Source of the DNA: Pythium myriotylum
Lineage: Eukaryota; Oomycota; Peronosporomycetes; Pythiales; Pythiaceae
Reading direction: 5' to 3'
DNA length: 64,000 bases
Assembly: GCA_023091665.1 (NCBI GenBank)
Contig: JALJCQ010000025.1
Span: 248,001 to 312,000 of the forward strand
Part shown: in pieces, positions 42,001 to 52,417 of the stretch
Layout: every line of letters begins with the position of its first letter
How positions within the stretch are numbered: the first letter of the stretch is position 1
Program-made: the position numbers and the translations under genes
The notes under the pieces: generated by a model
What the model was told of the DNA's origin: nothing
The model's input: only the letters and a program-made list of their open reading frames with translations
The model's database searches: none

Positions 42001-43581
42001 GGTGGACAACTGATCTTGTTGTTTGTATGAAAGTGCATTGCGCAGTGTTTAGGTCATCGCGCGATGCGTGATGGTGGACTTGCCAAGAGTGCGCCTGTCG
42101 TAGAGAGAGAAGGCTCTCGTGGGCTCCGAGGATGGGGGTCTTGTTGTGACTGTTTCTGCCCACTTGGGTCAGCCCCACTTGGAGCTCAAGGGCCGAAAAT
42201 CGTCCGGTTGAAGGGATGCCAATCGCGAGGAGAGCACGGCGCAGCTGCGAGGAAGTGGGCGTCATCCACGACGGAAAAGATCGGCTCTCGATCTCTTGCT
42301 GGGTGCCGTGTTGAATGTATACGAGCACCTGAAGATGACCCGAGATGGCCGTTTAGTCTAGTACTTTGGCATGCTCAAGAATTTGCTTGACACGCAATGA
42401 CGCGGCTGCTCTCACCCAAGCCTTACCCGGGGCACTTCGGGGTCTTCCATGACGGCGGATCTGTTTGCTGCAGACTTCAAGCTTCGCGGTGGTGAGCCGG
42501 CTGCGGTGCGAGGGGGAAGTTGTCCCACAGTGCACCGCCGGGGTGGTAGAGGACACTGGGGAAGGGGGACTTACCGCACCACTCGTGCAGAGGCCGACGA
42601 GGTGCGTGTCATACTCAGCGGCGAATCCCATTGGGGCCTCACCAAGCTGTCTGTCTGTCTGGCTGCTTTGCGCGCTGGCGCTTTTCGAGACGACATTCAC
42701 CCAACGCGGACGTGAGCTAATCGAATAGACCGCGGGCTTGCAAACGAACGGACCATGGGGGCTAGCTGCGACACGGCTCGCTCTTCTTTTTATTTTCGAC
42801 GACTTTCCAATCCGCGCCGAATCAATCGCATTCGCCGTGGATGAAACGTGAATGCCTGGACCCTCTCGACTCCCATTTGTAACTGTTTGGCGAAACGTTC
42901 CCAGGGAGCGAGAAGAAGAGAAGAAGAGACTTCCAACAGGCTCTGTCCACAACCAGTGGATTGTCGGTCGGCGGCCAAGGGGCCCTCGAGCTGAGAAAGT
43001 GAGACCGGCTCAAACGCTTCGCCATGTCGCAATGCCAACTAGTTTGACACCACCGAAGTGCGTTTTCGACGTGGGGCGGCGTTCCGAGTCGCGAACTTCC
43101 GTTCTACACAAGGAGTCTTTGTCGCCCCGGCGCAGAAAGGAACTAGGCGTAAAGAGGCACTGCTTCCCACATGGGAACGCCCGGAGGCTACACAATCCAC
43201 TGGGGAGTCGTACTTTGTCTGGATCTCACAGTACTAATCAACCTGCCGAATCTCTGTGTTCGTTCGCAATTTCGAAGAACGGAAAGTCAGGGAAGAAAGG
43301 GTCCCCGAAATTCTCAAATTTTATCCTCGAGATTTATGGTAATTTAGTGTACTCAACAAGGCCGAATGACGTGGGCCGTTTCAAGGATCGGATCGGAGCC
43401 AGCGATCTTTTCGCGGCGGAGGAGTTTCCCTCGAGAGCGCATCTAGATGTGCAAGCATTTTGCACTTGTCTCCGCGACCTGAGGGGGTCTCCTCACTCAA
43501 AGAGCATCTAGTATGGGAGATGGCATCTAGTATGTACAGTATGGGATCGTCTCCAGGATGCACTGGACTCGTAGAGCTTGA
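39041..43581. other. Gene-poor stretch, 4.5 kb
   Basis: No gene could be supported. The longest frames (39544-40176 plus, 42353-42952 minus, 42852-43511 plus, each about 200 codons) overlap other frames and show no domain, repeat or splice logic. No LTR, transposase or reverse-transcriptase motif was recognised. It may be decayed transposon DNA. Confidence 0.45.
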
Positions 43582-43797
43582 TTACGCTTCGAGGTAAGGT
43601 TCATTGTAACACCAACCCCACTCGGTCACCTCCTGGCTGCACTTTCTCGCCAGGCGGTACCGTGAGGAGCCGGTGAACAGATCCTGAAAACAAAAGAGAG
43701 AGAGAGCGAGGGATGAGAGAAAGCCAACCCGAGCCGAGCAGGCTTCTTCAGTTTCAAATGGCCCACTTACCCGCGACTTGATCCTTTGTTGCGACAT
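43582..43797 (-). CDS. Possible small two-exon gene of unknown function
   Basis: The minus strand has a strong GTAAGT donor (43770) and a pyrimidine-rich acceptor ending TTTTCAG (43684) joining two short frames: MSQQRIKSR and a 33-residue exon ending EWGWCYNEPYLEA. The result is 42 residues containing one C-x(9)-C pair. The splice sites look real; the start may lie further upstream, in which case only the 3' end of a longer gene is seen here. No family is recognised. Confidence 0.3.
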   Translation of the reverse strand: MSQQRIKSRVSGPFETEEACSARVGFLSSLALSLFCFQDLFTGSSRYRLARKCSQEVTEWGWCYNEPYLEA

Positions 43798-45250
43798 ATC
43801 GAACCCATAACAGGAGTATACAGTGGATGCGGTTGCCCGCACGAAGTGTTGACGCAAAACGATTGCGTTCGAAACGATCTTACAAATTGTAGAGGTACTG
43901 TGCAGTGGTGCGGGACAAGTCCAAGTGCTAGGGAACAGCGAAACGAGACCCGAAGGCCATTTCAGTGTCGTCAACTCGACAGCTTCAAGGCTTGGGAGCG
44001 AAGTCTGCCTGAGGAAGTACGGTCTCAGAATCAACCCGATCGGCTCCGTGACCGAGGTCTTGTCATGGGTGAGATAGGGTGAGCGCCAGCAGTGGTTTGC
44101 ACCAACATTGATGCGTCACTAGCGACGATGCGGTCCAAGACCGTGCGGAAGAGAGCAAGTATCACGGCATCAAGCCCAAGGTATCACATAGACGTTGTGG
44201 AAGGGTACGTACTAGATGGGTCCTCCAGACGCCGATCTGCACCCGCTCGAGATCTAGGACAAACTAGAGGAAGAGAGCTCCAAGAGGATAATTTCTGCCG
44301 TGGAATAGGTGGTGGATCGCAGCCATGGATCAAAAACTTGAGAGATAGGTCCATCTTCGTCCACACTCAAGGGGTGGAGATTTGTAGTATTGTAGATAGT
44401 TCGTACATACAAACAGATTATTCCCCACTACTTTAGTCTATATCTCTATTATTTAGCTGCTTTTAGAGTATTTATGTAGCGAAATGAGTCCTCGAGCTTC
44501 AACGTCAACTGTCTTTTGTCCTCCGTACCACTGGCAGACTCCTCACTTTGGATGTCCTTTGTCAAACTCAAAGGCGGTTTTGACACTCACCGAGGGATTT
44601 GACAGAGTAAGAACTTGTTTGTTTAACGAACGGAGGGCCTCGCCACGTCTGAAGCTGAGACGCTAGACCGTGAGGTTCAAGAGTTGGGTTTCCCTCGCGC
44701 CAGGAGATCCTTTCCTGGCGCAAGTTTGCGGCTTTCCCTCTGTGACCTCCACCGAATGATGCCGCAACGATCGGTGAGAAGGTTAGAATAGATGGGTCGC
44801 AAAAAAAAGACGATCCTCCGGCACGAGTTGAAGCCCTTGACCGAGGAGTGGACGCTTTGATCATCCTCTGTCAAGAACCTTTCGAAGAGCTCATCACTGA
44901 AATTTTCTGGTGATGAACGCCCGCGGTCAAAAGGAAAAAAAAAGATTCAAACTCGCATTCACCGCGCTCGAGGAGGATCCGGTGCGGAGGCAGCCAGGCC
45001 TCGCTGTTAGCTAAGCAACTCGACAGCCTTAGTTAGGGCCCAGGCTACGCGAGGCCCCCAACTAAGGCTGTGGACACAGAGACGGCCTCTGTGTTCATCT
45101 ACTACTGGTGACCTCATCTATGGCTGCTGAAAGGCCAAGACAAAGTACTTTACTGGATGAGACCGTGCACCAAGAATCTGTGATTCCCAGACCGGAAATG
45201 ATTATTATCCTTGTGAGTTAGGTATGTAACGGTATGCAGATGAGACGACT
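43798..45250. other. Gene-poor stretch with nested inverted repeats
   Basis: No gene is recognised. It includes the inverted-repeat cluster at 44998-45095. Confidence 0.5.
44998..45095. repeat. Nested inverted-repeat cluster
   Basis: CAGCCTTAGTTAGGG at 45023-45037 pairs with CCCAACTAAGGCTG at 45057-45070 with one unpaired base; inside/outside this, GGCCTCG (44998-45004) pairs with CGAGGCC (45050-45056). A further hairpin (ACACAGAG / CCTCTGTGT) lies near 45074-45094. It may be the end of a miniature transposon. Confidence 0.6.
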
Positions 45251-45490
45251 TCACGGGGTCGGGGCGACGAGAAGAGGCGTGCACGCCGCCATGCAGGCCC
45301 CCTGAGCTGCACTGCACGACGGGAGCAGCATGAGGCCGAAGACAGATCCTGCAGAGCCGTAGCAGAGCACGGCGCCGGCGTTGCACGCGGTCTGACAAGT
45401 TGCGTAGGCTAATGGCCTAGCCACTGCGCGATCGACGGACGCGGTCAAAACGACGGTGAGAGCGAGAGCAATCCTGGTAGGCGACAACAT
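45251..45490 (-). CDS. Small secreted cysteine-rich protein (oomycete zygote-specific-like)
   Basis: This 79-residue protein has a signal peptide (MLSPTRIALALTVVLTASVDRAVA). The mature part has six cysteines in CQTACNAGAVLCYGSAG and SCSAAQGACMAACTPLL. This CQ-x-x-CN-x-G ... C-x-x-AQGACM-x-AC layout is common in small secreted oomycete and fungal proteins sometimes labelled zygote-specific. Its role is unknown; the family is hydrophobic and may be surface-associated. Confidence 0.8.
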   Translation of the reverse strand: MLSPTRIALALTVVLTASVDRAVARPLAYATCQTACNAGAVLCYGSAGSVFGLMLLPSCSAAQGACMAACTPLLVAPTP

Positions 45491-45832
45491 GGAGAAGAGA
45501 TCGTAGGGAGCTGGTTGACTTGAGTCTGTCGTGGGCGATTGGCGAATGGGGTCCTAGGAATCGTTTCGAATGACAGGGTGGCTCCGAGAAACGCTGCGAA
45601 CTGGGGTATCGTAAGGATATCCATGTGGGAGGGGACACTAAATGGCAGATGACCCAGAGTATCCTTAGGATATCTCTGGCTAGGAGCTTCACTCACGCGC
45701 ACTCTCACGGTGTAAACTATCCTGAGGATACTAGTATCCATTGTCGACTTGTTTTCATAGTCCCCTCCTTCCAGGCGACGGGATATTCTCTCTCTCCTAA
45801 GGTCTCACTTCATGAAGACTGCTTCGACTATG
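45491..45832. other. Intergenic, 342 bp
   Basis: Holds the promoter side of the secreted cysteine-rich gene. It contains AAGGATATC / GATATCC segments (near 45610-45680) repeated in opposite senses, but no gene. Confidence 0.5.
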
Positions 45833-46143
45833 TTACGATTGGACTGTCGCGGCTGGGATGACGAGCAAGTTCCCGCAGTGTGGACACTGCTCGTCCTCTT
45901 CCCCGAACTGCGTGATGTCTTTGCGGAATGGTTTTCGGCATTGCTTGCACAAAAACGCGAGCTCGGTCGCGGCCTCGAGCACGTGGTCGCTCAGTTCGAA
46001 GTGGCACTCGGAGCAGTCGAACCAACGACTGCAGCACGGTGCATGGAAGGCGCACTACGCGTCGTCAGCCTAAGAGCCCTCTCTTCCTTGAGAGAGAGAG
46101 GAGAGAGTCCACGTACCTGAACATTCGGAATGTGCTTGCACAT
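45833..46143 (-). CDS. CHY-type zinc finger protein (Hot13-like)
   Basis: Two exons, 46117-46143 (MCKHIPNVQ) and 45833-46054, with a 62-bp intron in phase 0, giving 82 residues. The Cys/His series MCKH, CAFHAPCC, FDCSECH, FLCKQCRKPF and CPHCGN is the CHY zinc-finger fold. Small CHY proteins such as yeast Hot13 act in the mitochondrial intermembrane space on the Mia40 import pathway; others are nuclear ubiquitin ligases with a RING, which is absent here. The short length favours the Hot13-like type. It is missed by simple ORF calling because the first coding exon is only nine codons. Confidence 0.85.
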
Positions 46144-46245
46144 GGTCGAGCTCTGGCCCGGAAACGACCATTAGAATCGAGCTGCGCTATTATTACGACA
46201 CACTCTTGATTGGCGTTGATCGGTCTAAGCAGCGTTAAATTATCC
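46144..46245. promoter_or_regulatory. 102-bp bidirectional promoter
   Basis: Only 102 bp separate the start codons of the CHY gene (minus) and the WW-domain gene (plus). Both leaders and both promoters must fit here or overlap the coding exons. Confidence 0.6.
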
Positions 46246-47362
46246 ATGTCAGCGACACTCACGCCCGACGATCTGTATGAGAAGGCTCGCCGCCTGCGTG
46301 TGGACCTCGCGGCCGAGCCATTCCTGTTGCCGCTGATCAGACAGGCCGTGGTAACGCCGTTGCCGCCCCAGTGGGTCGAGCTCTCGACCGACGACGGGAA
46401 GCATGCGTACCGCAACGAGCTCACGGGTGAAATTCACGAGACGCATCCGGCCGACGTTTACTTTCTCAAGCAGATCAACGAGCTGCGAGACTACCACGAG
46501 AAGCAGTATGGTGGGAACCAGGATTCGCCGGAGACAAGATCCTCCTCCTCTGGGTGGATGGCCTTTGAGGATCCGAGCAGCTCACCAGACAGTACGTATT
46601 ACTACGACTTTGTCTCGAAGGTCACGCAGCACACACGACCGAGAATGGCGCTCGCGGGCGACCACTTGGCGGAAGCTGCGGCGTCGCTGCCGTCGGACGC
46701 AGGTAGGATCTTCGACAACGCCGTTAGTCTTCACAAGACTCCGTCTATGAAGAAGTGAGTGGCTGTATATCCATGAAAAACAAATTCGGAGAGGGTCGGC
46801 TGACAAGATTGTTTGGTGGTGTGCAAACAGCCTCGAGAAGCTCGAGATCCTGTGCTTCACTTCGTGGTGGACCGAGAGCGGGCTCACCGGCAGCAGGAAG
46901 GTCTATCTGCAGCTTTACTTCTCGATTCCAACGCGCCACTTCCAAATCACGGTGGACGACTCGGACGAAGTGTTCACGATCTCGCACATCGTCGGGCCAA
47001 CTGGCCGTGTGGTGACAGCGTGGGATCTCCACGTCGGCGCCCGGCTACAACTACTCGGACGGTGGACGACGCTCATGCAACCGAGTCTCCTGACGCGCCA
47101 GTGGCTCAATCTCCAAGAGAGACAGTTCACGATGATCAAAAGAGAACTCGAGACGGAGCTGCTCAAGTATGAACCCACGAGTGGCCACGTCCGCAAGCCC
47201 ATGACCGGCCAGATCCAGTGCGCCGACCCACACCGATCCTCGTCTGGTCTGTCGTTGCGAAAGCTACTCACTGACATGGAGACACTCAAGACAAAGCTCG
47301 CCAAGTACCGACCGGACGTCGCACGCCGCTTTGTCATCCCCTATGACAACACTGTCGAATGA
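46246..47362 (+). CDS. CEP164-like WW-domain protein
   Basis: Exons 46246-46754 and 46831-47362; 76-bp intron, phase 2; 346 residues. The N-terminus (EKARRLRVDL...EPFLLPLIRQAVVTPLPPQWVE) follows the helical segment plus WW entry seen in CEP164. WW1 spans residues 43-70 but its second Trp is His (IHETHP); a second WW-like unit (SGWMAFEDP...YYYDFVSKVTQHTRP) spans 103-132, also lacking the second Trp. Exon 2 holds a beta-rich region (VYLQLYFSIPTRHFQITVDDSDEVFTI) and a C-terminal coiled-coil. CEP164 is a distal-appendage protein of basal bodies, so a flagellar base role is plausible. The start is the ATG at 46246. Confidence 0.8.
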
Positions 47363-47562
47363 AAAGTGTATCCATTTCAGCTGTAGCCATCTTGGTCTTA
47401 CATGGGTACATTTTTCATGCTGGGGGTCAGTATTGAAGAGAGAGAGAGAGACTCAGCTAACAATAGGGATATCTGTGCACCGGGAACCTATTGACCAGGT
47501 TTTTATCCCTCTTTCGTGGTCGCTTTCTCGGACTTGTGTGGGCTTTACGAATCAGAAGCACG

Positions 47563-49483
47563 ATGACCATCACGACGCGGTCCAAGCGCGTGTCTATGTT
47601 CGGCGCAGCGCCGACGCCGTCGAGCGTCGGACCCGGTGCGTACGCTCCCGAGAAGCTCGTAACTAGCTTCAAGAGCGAGAGTCGGCCGTTGTACTCGGGC
47701 TTTGCGACCTCGGACGAGCGAAACCTGAATGCCAACAAGACTACGTCGGCAATCACACCCGGCCCGGGGGCCTACATCGCCACAGCGACGGAAGGGAACT
47801 CGGCGGCTCTTTCCAACGTATTCGCAACAAAGGTACAGATTACTTCTAGTGCTTTGGCAAATGCTTATGGCCTCTTACGCACCCTTGTGTGATGGATAGA
47901 TCTCTCGCTTCGCCCCGAGTGCGCCCGGATCGACGATCTACCGTCCATCCTCGATCCAGGACAACCCAGGACCGGGGGCTTACATAGTGGAACCATCTCC
48001 TATCGCGCAAAACGCAAACCAGAGCGAAGATGCAAAGGCGTCTCGCGCCATCGTCGCGCCATTCCTCAAGCCGTCCGTGCCCACGATCCCTCGCAAGGAA
48101 CAGAGCTACGGCTACGTCAAAGACCCGGTCCGCGGCGAGCTCAAGTTGCAGGCACAGCCCTCGCACATCTACTCGGGCATCGGGCAGGACACCGTTGGTC
48201 CTGCCGCGTACATCGCGCACCCGGAAACAATCTGGAACGAGAGGAAGAACGTCGCGCCGTCCATCAAGTCCACTGTCAAGCGTGAGGTCTGGGAAGAGTA
48301 CAACACACCGCGTCGCGCTGTGCCCGGGCCAGGCCAGTACGATCCTGTGGGCACGCACCGCATCCGAGGCGGGCGTAAGCTCGGCGAGCGGCCTTCAGCC
48401 GTGTTCGCGTCTCGTGTACCGCTATTGCCCGACCCGAAGCGTCCTGACCACTACGACGAAGAGCGCGAGCTCGAGATCCTCGCCAAAGAGCAACGGGCCA
48501 AGCCGCGACGCCAGGGCAGGAGCAAGCTCGAGGCGTTTGGATCTACCACTGGACGCACTGATATCGTGTCGCAGCTCAACGCACCGTTCAGTTCCCCGAC
48601 GTTCAAGGCCACGCCAGGTCCAGGCAAGTACGCCGAGCACGCGCCGTCCAACTTCTCGTCGTTCAAAGGTGGCTCGCTGCGTCGTGCGAGCCACCGGACG
48701 CGCGGCGCCTCCTACCGCGACGACCAGCAAATCGGTTTCACGAGCGCGACCGAGCGCTACTGCCTGAGCAAGGTCAAGCCCAGCTCTTCGCCTGGGCCAG
48801 GCGCCTACAAGAGCGAGACGCCGCGTACAGTCGGCAAGGATGTCAAGGCCAAGCAGACGGTCGGTCGCTTCGGTGTCTTCGGCTCGACCTCGGAGCGCCA
48901 CGTCTGGGAAAAGCTCGAGACCATGGAGCCCGAGGAGATGACTCCAGGCCCAGGCGCCTACGAGAAGCCCGTGGACACGGCTGGCGGCCACTTCCCCATG
49001 CTCGTGAGCTCGGCAGCGTTCAAGTCCTCGTCCTCGCGCTTCGCCAAGCTCGGGAACCCGCACGCTTCTCCTCACGTCCACTGTGTCGGCGACACGACCG
49101 CACCGGGTGTAGGCCAGTACAACGCGCGGTTCCCGGAGGTTGGTGATGCTGACTGCGAGCGCGTGGGCTCGCCACCGACGTCGCCAGTGCTTTCGGCGCG
49201 CGCACCGTTCCTCTCGACGGCCGAGCGATCGGTGTTTGACCCGAAAGAGGCCAAGTACGTCCCTGGACCCGGTCAGTACGAGGCTGAGAATGAAGTCCTG
49301 GGTCAGGCCACGGTCCTCACGCGGTCTCGCGAAGTTCGCACGACGCTCGGCAACGAAGAGCGGTTCCGCGTGCGGCCACGCGTGCCTGCCCATGTGGGGC
49401 CTGGAGCCTACGCGATCCCAGGCACGGTAGGCACGAAGAGTTTCAACGTGACCATGGCCCCCAAGCAGTCAAGCAAGCGGTAG
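47563..49483 (+). CDS. STPG2-like flagellar protein with PGPG-Y repeats
   Basis: Exons 47563-47832 and 47900-49483; 67-bp intron, phase 0; 617 residues. Eleven sperm-tail PG-rich repeats are visible (VGPGAY, TPGPGAY, NPGPGAY, VGPAAY, VPGPGQY, TPGPGKY, SPGPGAY, TPGPGAY, APGVGQY, VPGPGQY, VGPGAY), each followed by an F/Y-rich stretch. Proteins of this type bind flagellar microtubules. The overall length and repeat number fit STPG2. The start at MTITTRSK is the first ATG in frame with the repeats; a longer frame upstream lacks repeats. Confidence 0.88.
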
Positions 49484-49628
49484 GCCACACCTCCCACCGA
49501 TCTCCAATTTTCAACAGGGTATTATCGGTCTCATTAGCAATTGTCGAGTAAATAGATAAGGCATCTCGGCGCGAGAGCCATGTAATATACACACAGTTCG
49601 GATGGAAGAAGGAAGACGATTATGTCGG

Positions 49629-52236
49629 TTAGGCCTTGCTGCTGCGTCGCGGTGTCGAGTTCTTCTTCCACCGCAAGAACGCGCGGTAGGCAAACTGCAA
49701 AAAGTCCTGGATCGTGATGAGCCCATCGTCGTTACCGTCGACGACGTCCATGAGCAGTTGCAGTTCTTCTTGCGTCGCGTAGGCATCTACGAGTACAGAA
49801 AACAGTTAAAGACCATTCTCGCCACCAAAGACAACAATCAGAATAAGCCCACTTACCACTGTCCTGCTCAGCGAGCAGCACGACGAAGCTCTCTTCCATC
49901 AACACGCCCGTGCCGTTCACGTCCAGCAGGCTAAAGTACAGCCGCAGGGCACTCCACTGAGCCGTCGTGAAGATCTCGAGGTTGTTCTTGGGCAACGTCG
50001 AGGGCTTCGGCACGGTGATCGAGATCGGCGGTAGATATTGGATCTCAGCCACGTCTGCTGGTCGCACAATCTCGGTTGCCGGCGTCGACGACGTGCCGAC
50101 GCTGATGTCGTCGATGCTGCGGCGTTTCTTGGGCGTGATAATGCACGTGGGTCTTGGTGTCGACTCGTGGAAGTGGAGCCCGAGGTATTTCTCGCAGAAC
50201 CGCACGAAGCCCGGACACAGTCGCAGTCCACTGCCTGTGCTCGCTCGTCGACGCGGCTTGGTCGTTCGTATGTGCACCGTGTGGGGGAGCGGCTGAGGCG
50301 GCGTGGGGGTTACGGCTGCTACTGCCGCCGGTGTTTCGCCCTGCGTGCTCGTTCGGTCAAGCGAGCGCCGTTCGTCCTCTCCGACCACGACAGCGAGCTC
50401 GCTGCCGACTGCCGACTTCTCCGGGATCACGTTGGACGCGGAGGAAACGGCGGGCGTCGCGATGGATGCGGCCACGTCCAACGTAGCCTGCAGCTGGCGA
50501 CAGACGACAACGAGCTCGTAAAAGTCCACGGGCAGGAACGGCAGCTGCTCGCCAAGAAACTTGCGCACGGCGTCGAACTCGCTCGCACCGGCAAACTCGA
50601 CCTCTCGCTGAGCACTACGCGTGTGCTGGCGATACTCGAGCGGCTTGTCGGTGGCGCTTTGCGGTGCCCACGGGATCAACAGCGTCGCGCCCATGTTGTG
50701 GTTCGTGTTGCAGTACTCTGGAGCCGAGAAGACCGTGATCACAGGTGCGAGCTTGCTTTCAGCTTCGTCGTCGTGCTCCTCGGCAATGAAATGCTCGCGG
50801 AAGCCGTCTTCTTCGAGTTCGTGGGCGCGGATGATGGCTAATAGCCCGTTGCGCGCGAGAAACTCGCGGCAGACTTGCTCGTTGAACGTGTACGAACACC
50901 CACGAACGCTGTTGGGCGCGAACGGTTCGTCCTGGCCGTGTGGGTCCTTAGCTGGGTCGGCCCAGAGCAGATCACACAGTGCGCCACTCGGATCGGGCTC
51001 CATGAAGCGGTCGATCTTGTCGTTGATCTCGTCAACGCGCTGGATGCTGGGCGAGAGCCCGCCGTGGACCGCGAGGAACGTGCCGCGTGCGGTCTCGACC
51101 GTCGCGGCCAGCGGCATGCTCTCGAAGCACTTGATCGTGCGGTTGTAGACGGCGAGCCCGTACTTCTTGAGGCACTCGGCGCGGAAGCCGTAGAACGTGC
51201 TGAGCGAGCGGCACTCGTGGTTGCCGCGTAACAGGAAAATGTGCTTTGGGAACCGCAGCTTGTATGCGAGCAGCAGCAGAATGATCTCACAGGACGAGAC
51301 GCCGCGGTCAACGTAGTCGCCGAGGAAGAGGAACGGGTTCGTCGGCGATGGCGAGCCGTGGACGCGGAAGAGCTCGACCAGGTCGCTGAATTGGCCGTGG
51401 AGATCACCGACGACGGTGAACGGCGCACGCAGCTGCACGACGTTGGGCTCGAGCGCCATGGCGTCGGTCGCCTGCTGGAGAATCGCAAGCGCAGCCGCGA
51501 CCGAGATGGTCTCGCCGCGTTTGAAGACGGCGAGCAGCTCGCTTGGATCGCTCGGCGTCGCGACGTCTTCCTCGACTTGGTTGCTGCCTTGCTCTGGACG
51601 CGAGACTGTCGGCACGGGAAGCGTCGAGAAGAACTGCACGACGCTGTTGTCGATGTCTTCGTGCGGCTGCTTCTTGAGCATCTTGCTGAACGTGGCTGTG
51701 TCGGTGGACACGCGGCGGTGGTGCTGGCCCTGTTGCTGCTGCTGTTGCTGGAGTTGGTGGGTCACGCTCAGTCGCTTGAGCGGCCCGGCTTCATCCTCGA
51801 GGCTTCGCCGCACGCGCACGTGGCCCTTCGCGCGGTGCTTGATGGGCGTGCTGGCCTGTGGAGCTACGGGACTGAGCGGAGGCAGTGCGATCTTGCGGTC
51901 GTCGACGTCTTCCTGGTTCGAGTTGCAGCCATTCGCTGGGTCCCCGCTACTGGGCGGCGACTCAAAGTCGAAGGCTCGAGGGCTCTCGAGCTTGCGTGCA
52001 ATGTCCCGGACGCGCGAGGGCGCCTTGTGGCGCGTGAACTGTGGCTGCGGCGTCGCCGGCTGCGGCACTTTGCGAGTCGAGAGGCCATCATCGTCATCGT
52101 CGTCGTCGGGGTCTTCTTGAGGGATCGCGAGCGACGGAAAGGCCTTGTTGGGAGGAGCTGTCGAGGTCTTGGAGATCGTCGGACTCGGCAGCCCGTTGGC
52201 CGGGATGGCAGCGAGGAAGGCGTTGAGCTTGCTCAT
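49629..52236 (-). CDS. PPP-family Ser/Thr phosphatase with C-terminal EF hands
   Basis: Exons 49857-52236 and 49629-49786; 70-bp intron, phase 1; 845 residues. Residues 1-240 are disordered with a Gln run. The catalytic core has GDLHGQ (277-282), GDYVDRG (306-312), RGNHE (337-341), HGGLSPS and RGCSYTFNEQVCREFL, which resembles calcineurin A. A ~200-residue insert follows, then near residues 780-825 two EF-hand-like units: LDVNGTGVLMEES (last position Ser, weak) and, after the splice, DGNDDGLITIQD (canonical). No calcineurin-B-binding helix is evident. The layout recalls PPEF/RdgC phosphatases, implying direct Ca2+ control. A (TC)n tract lies in the leader. Confidence 0.9.
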
Positions 52237-52296
52237 CGTCGGGTCCGAAATGCGAGTCTGCGGCGGCCTCCGTCACGAGCTCAGATCGCTCGCCCA

Positions 52297-52298
52297 AA

Positions 52299-52329
<31 letters not shown>

Positions 52330-52331
52330 CC
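52297..52331. repeat. (TC)n tract upstream of the phosphatase
   Basis: Near-pure TC dinucleotides lie 60-95 bp before the phosphatase ATG. Confidence 0.85.
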
Positions 52332-52417
52332 TTTTCTTCTCTTCGCCAAAATAGATCCAGACGCGCTATTCCGAGCCCGCGTTGCTCGGATCCTCTTCAT
52401 TAAAAAAAGAGCCGCCT

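Noticed and set aside
42353..43511. Open frames of 199 (minus) and 219 (plus) codons
   Set aside because: They overlap each other and lack any recognisable feature.
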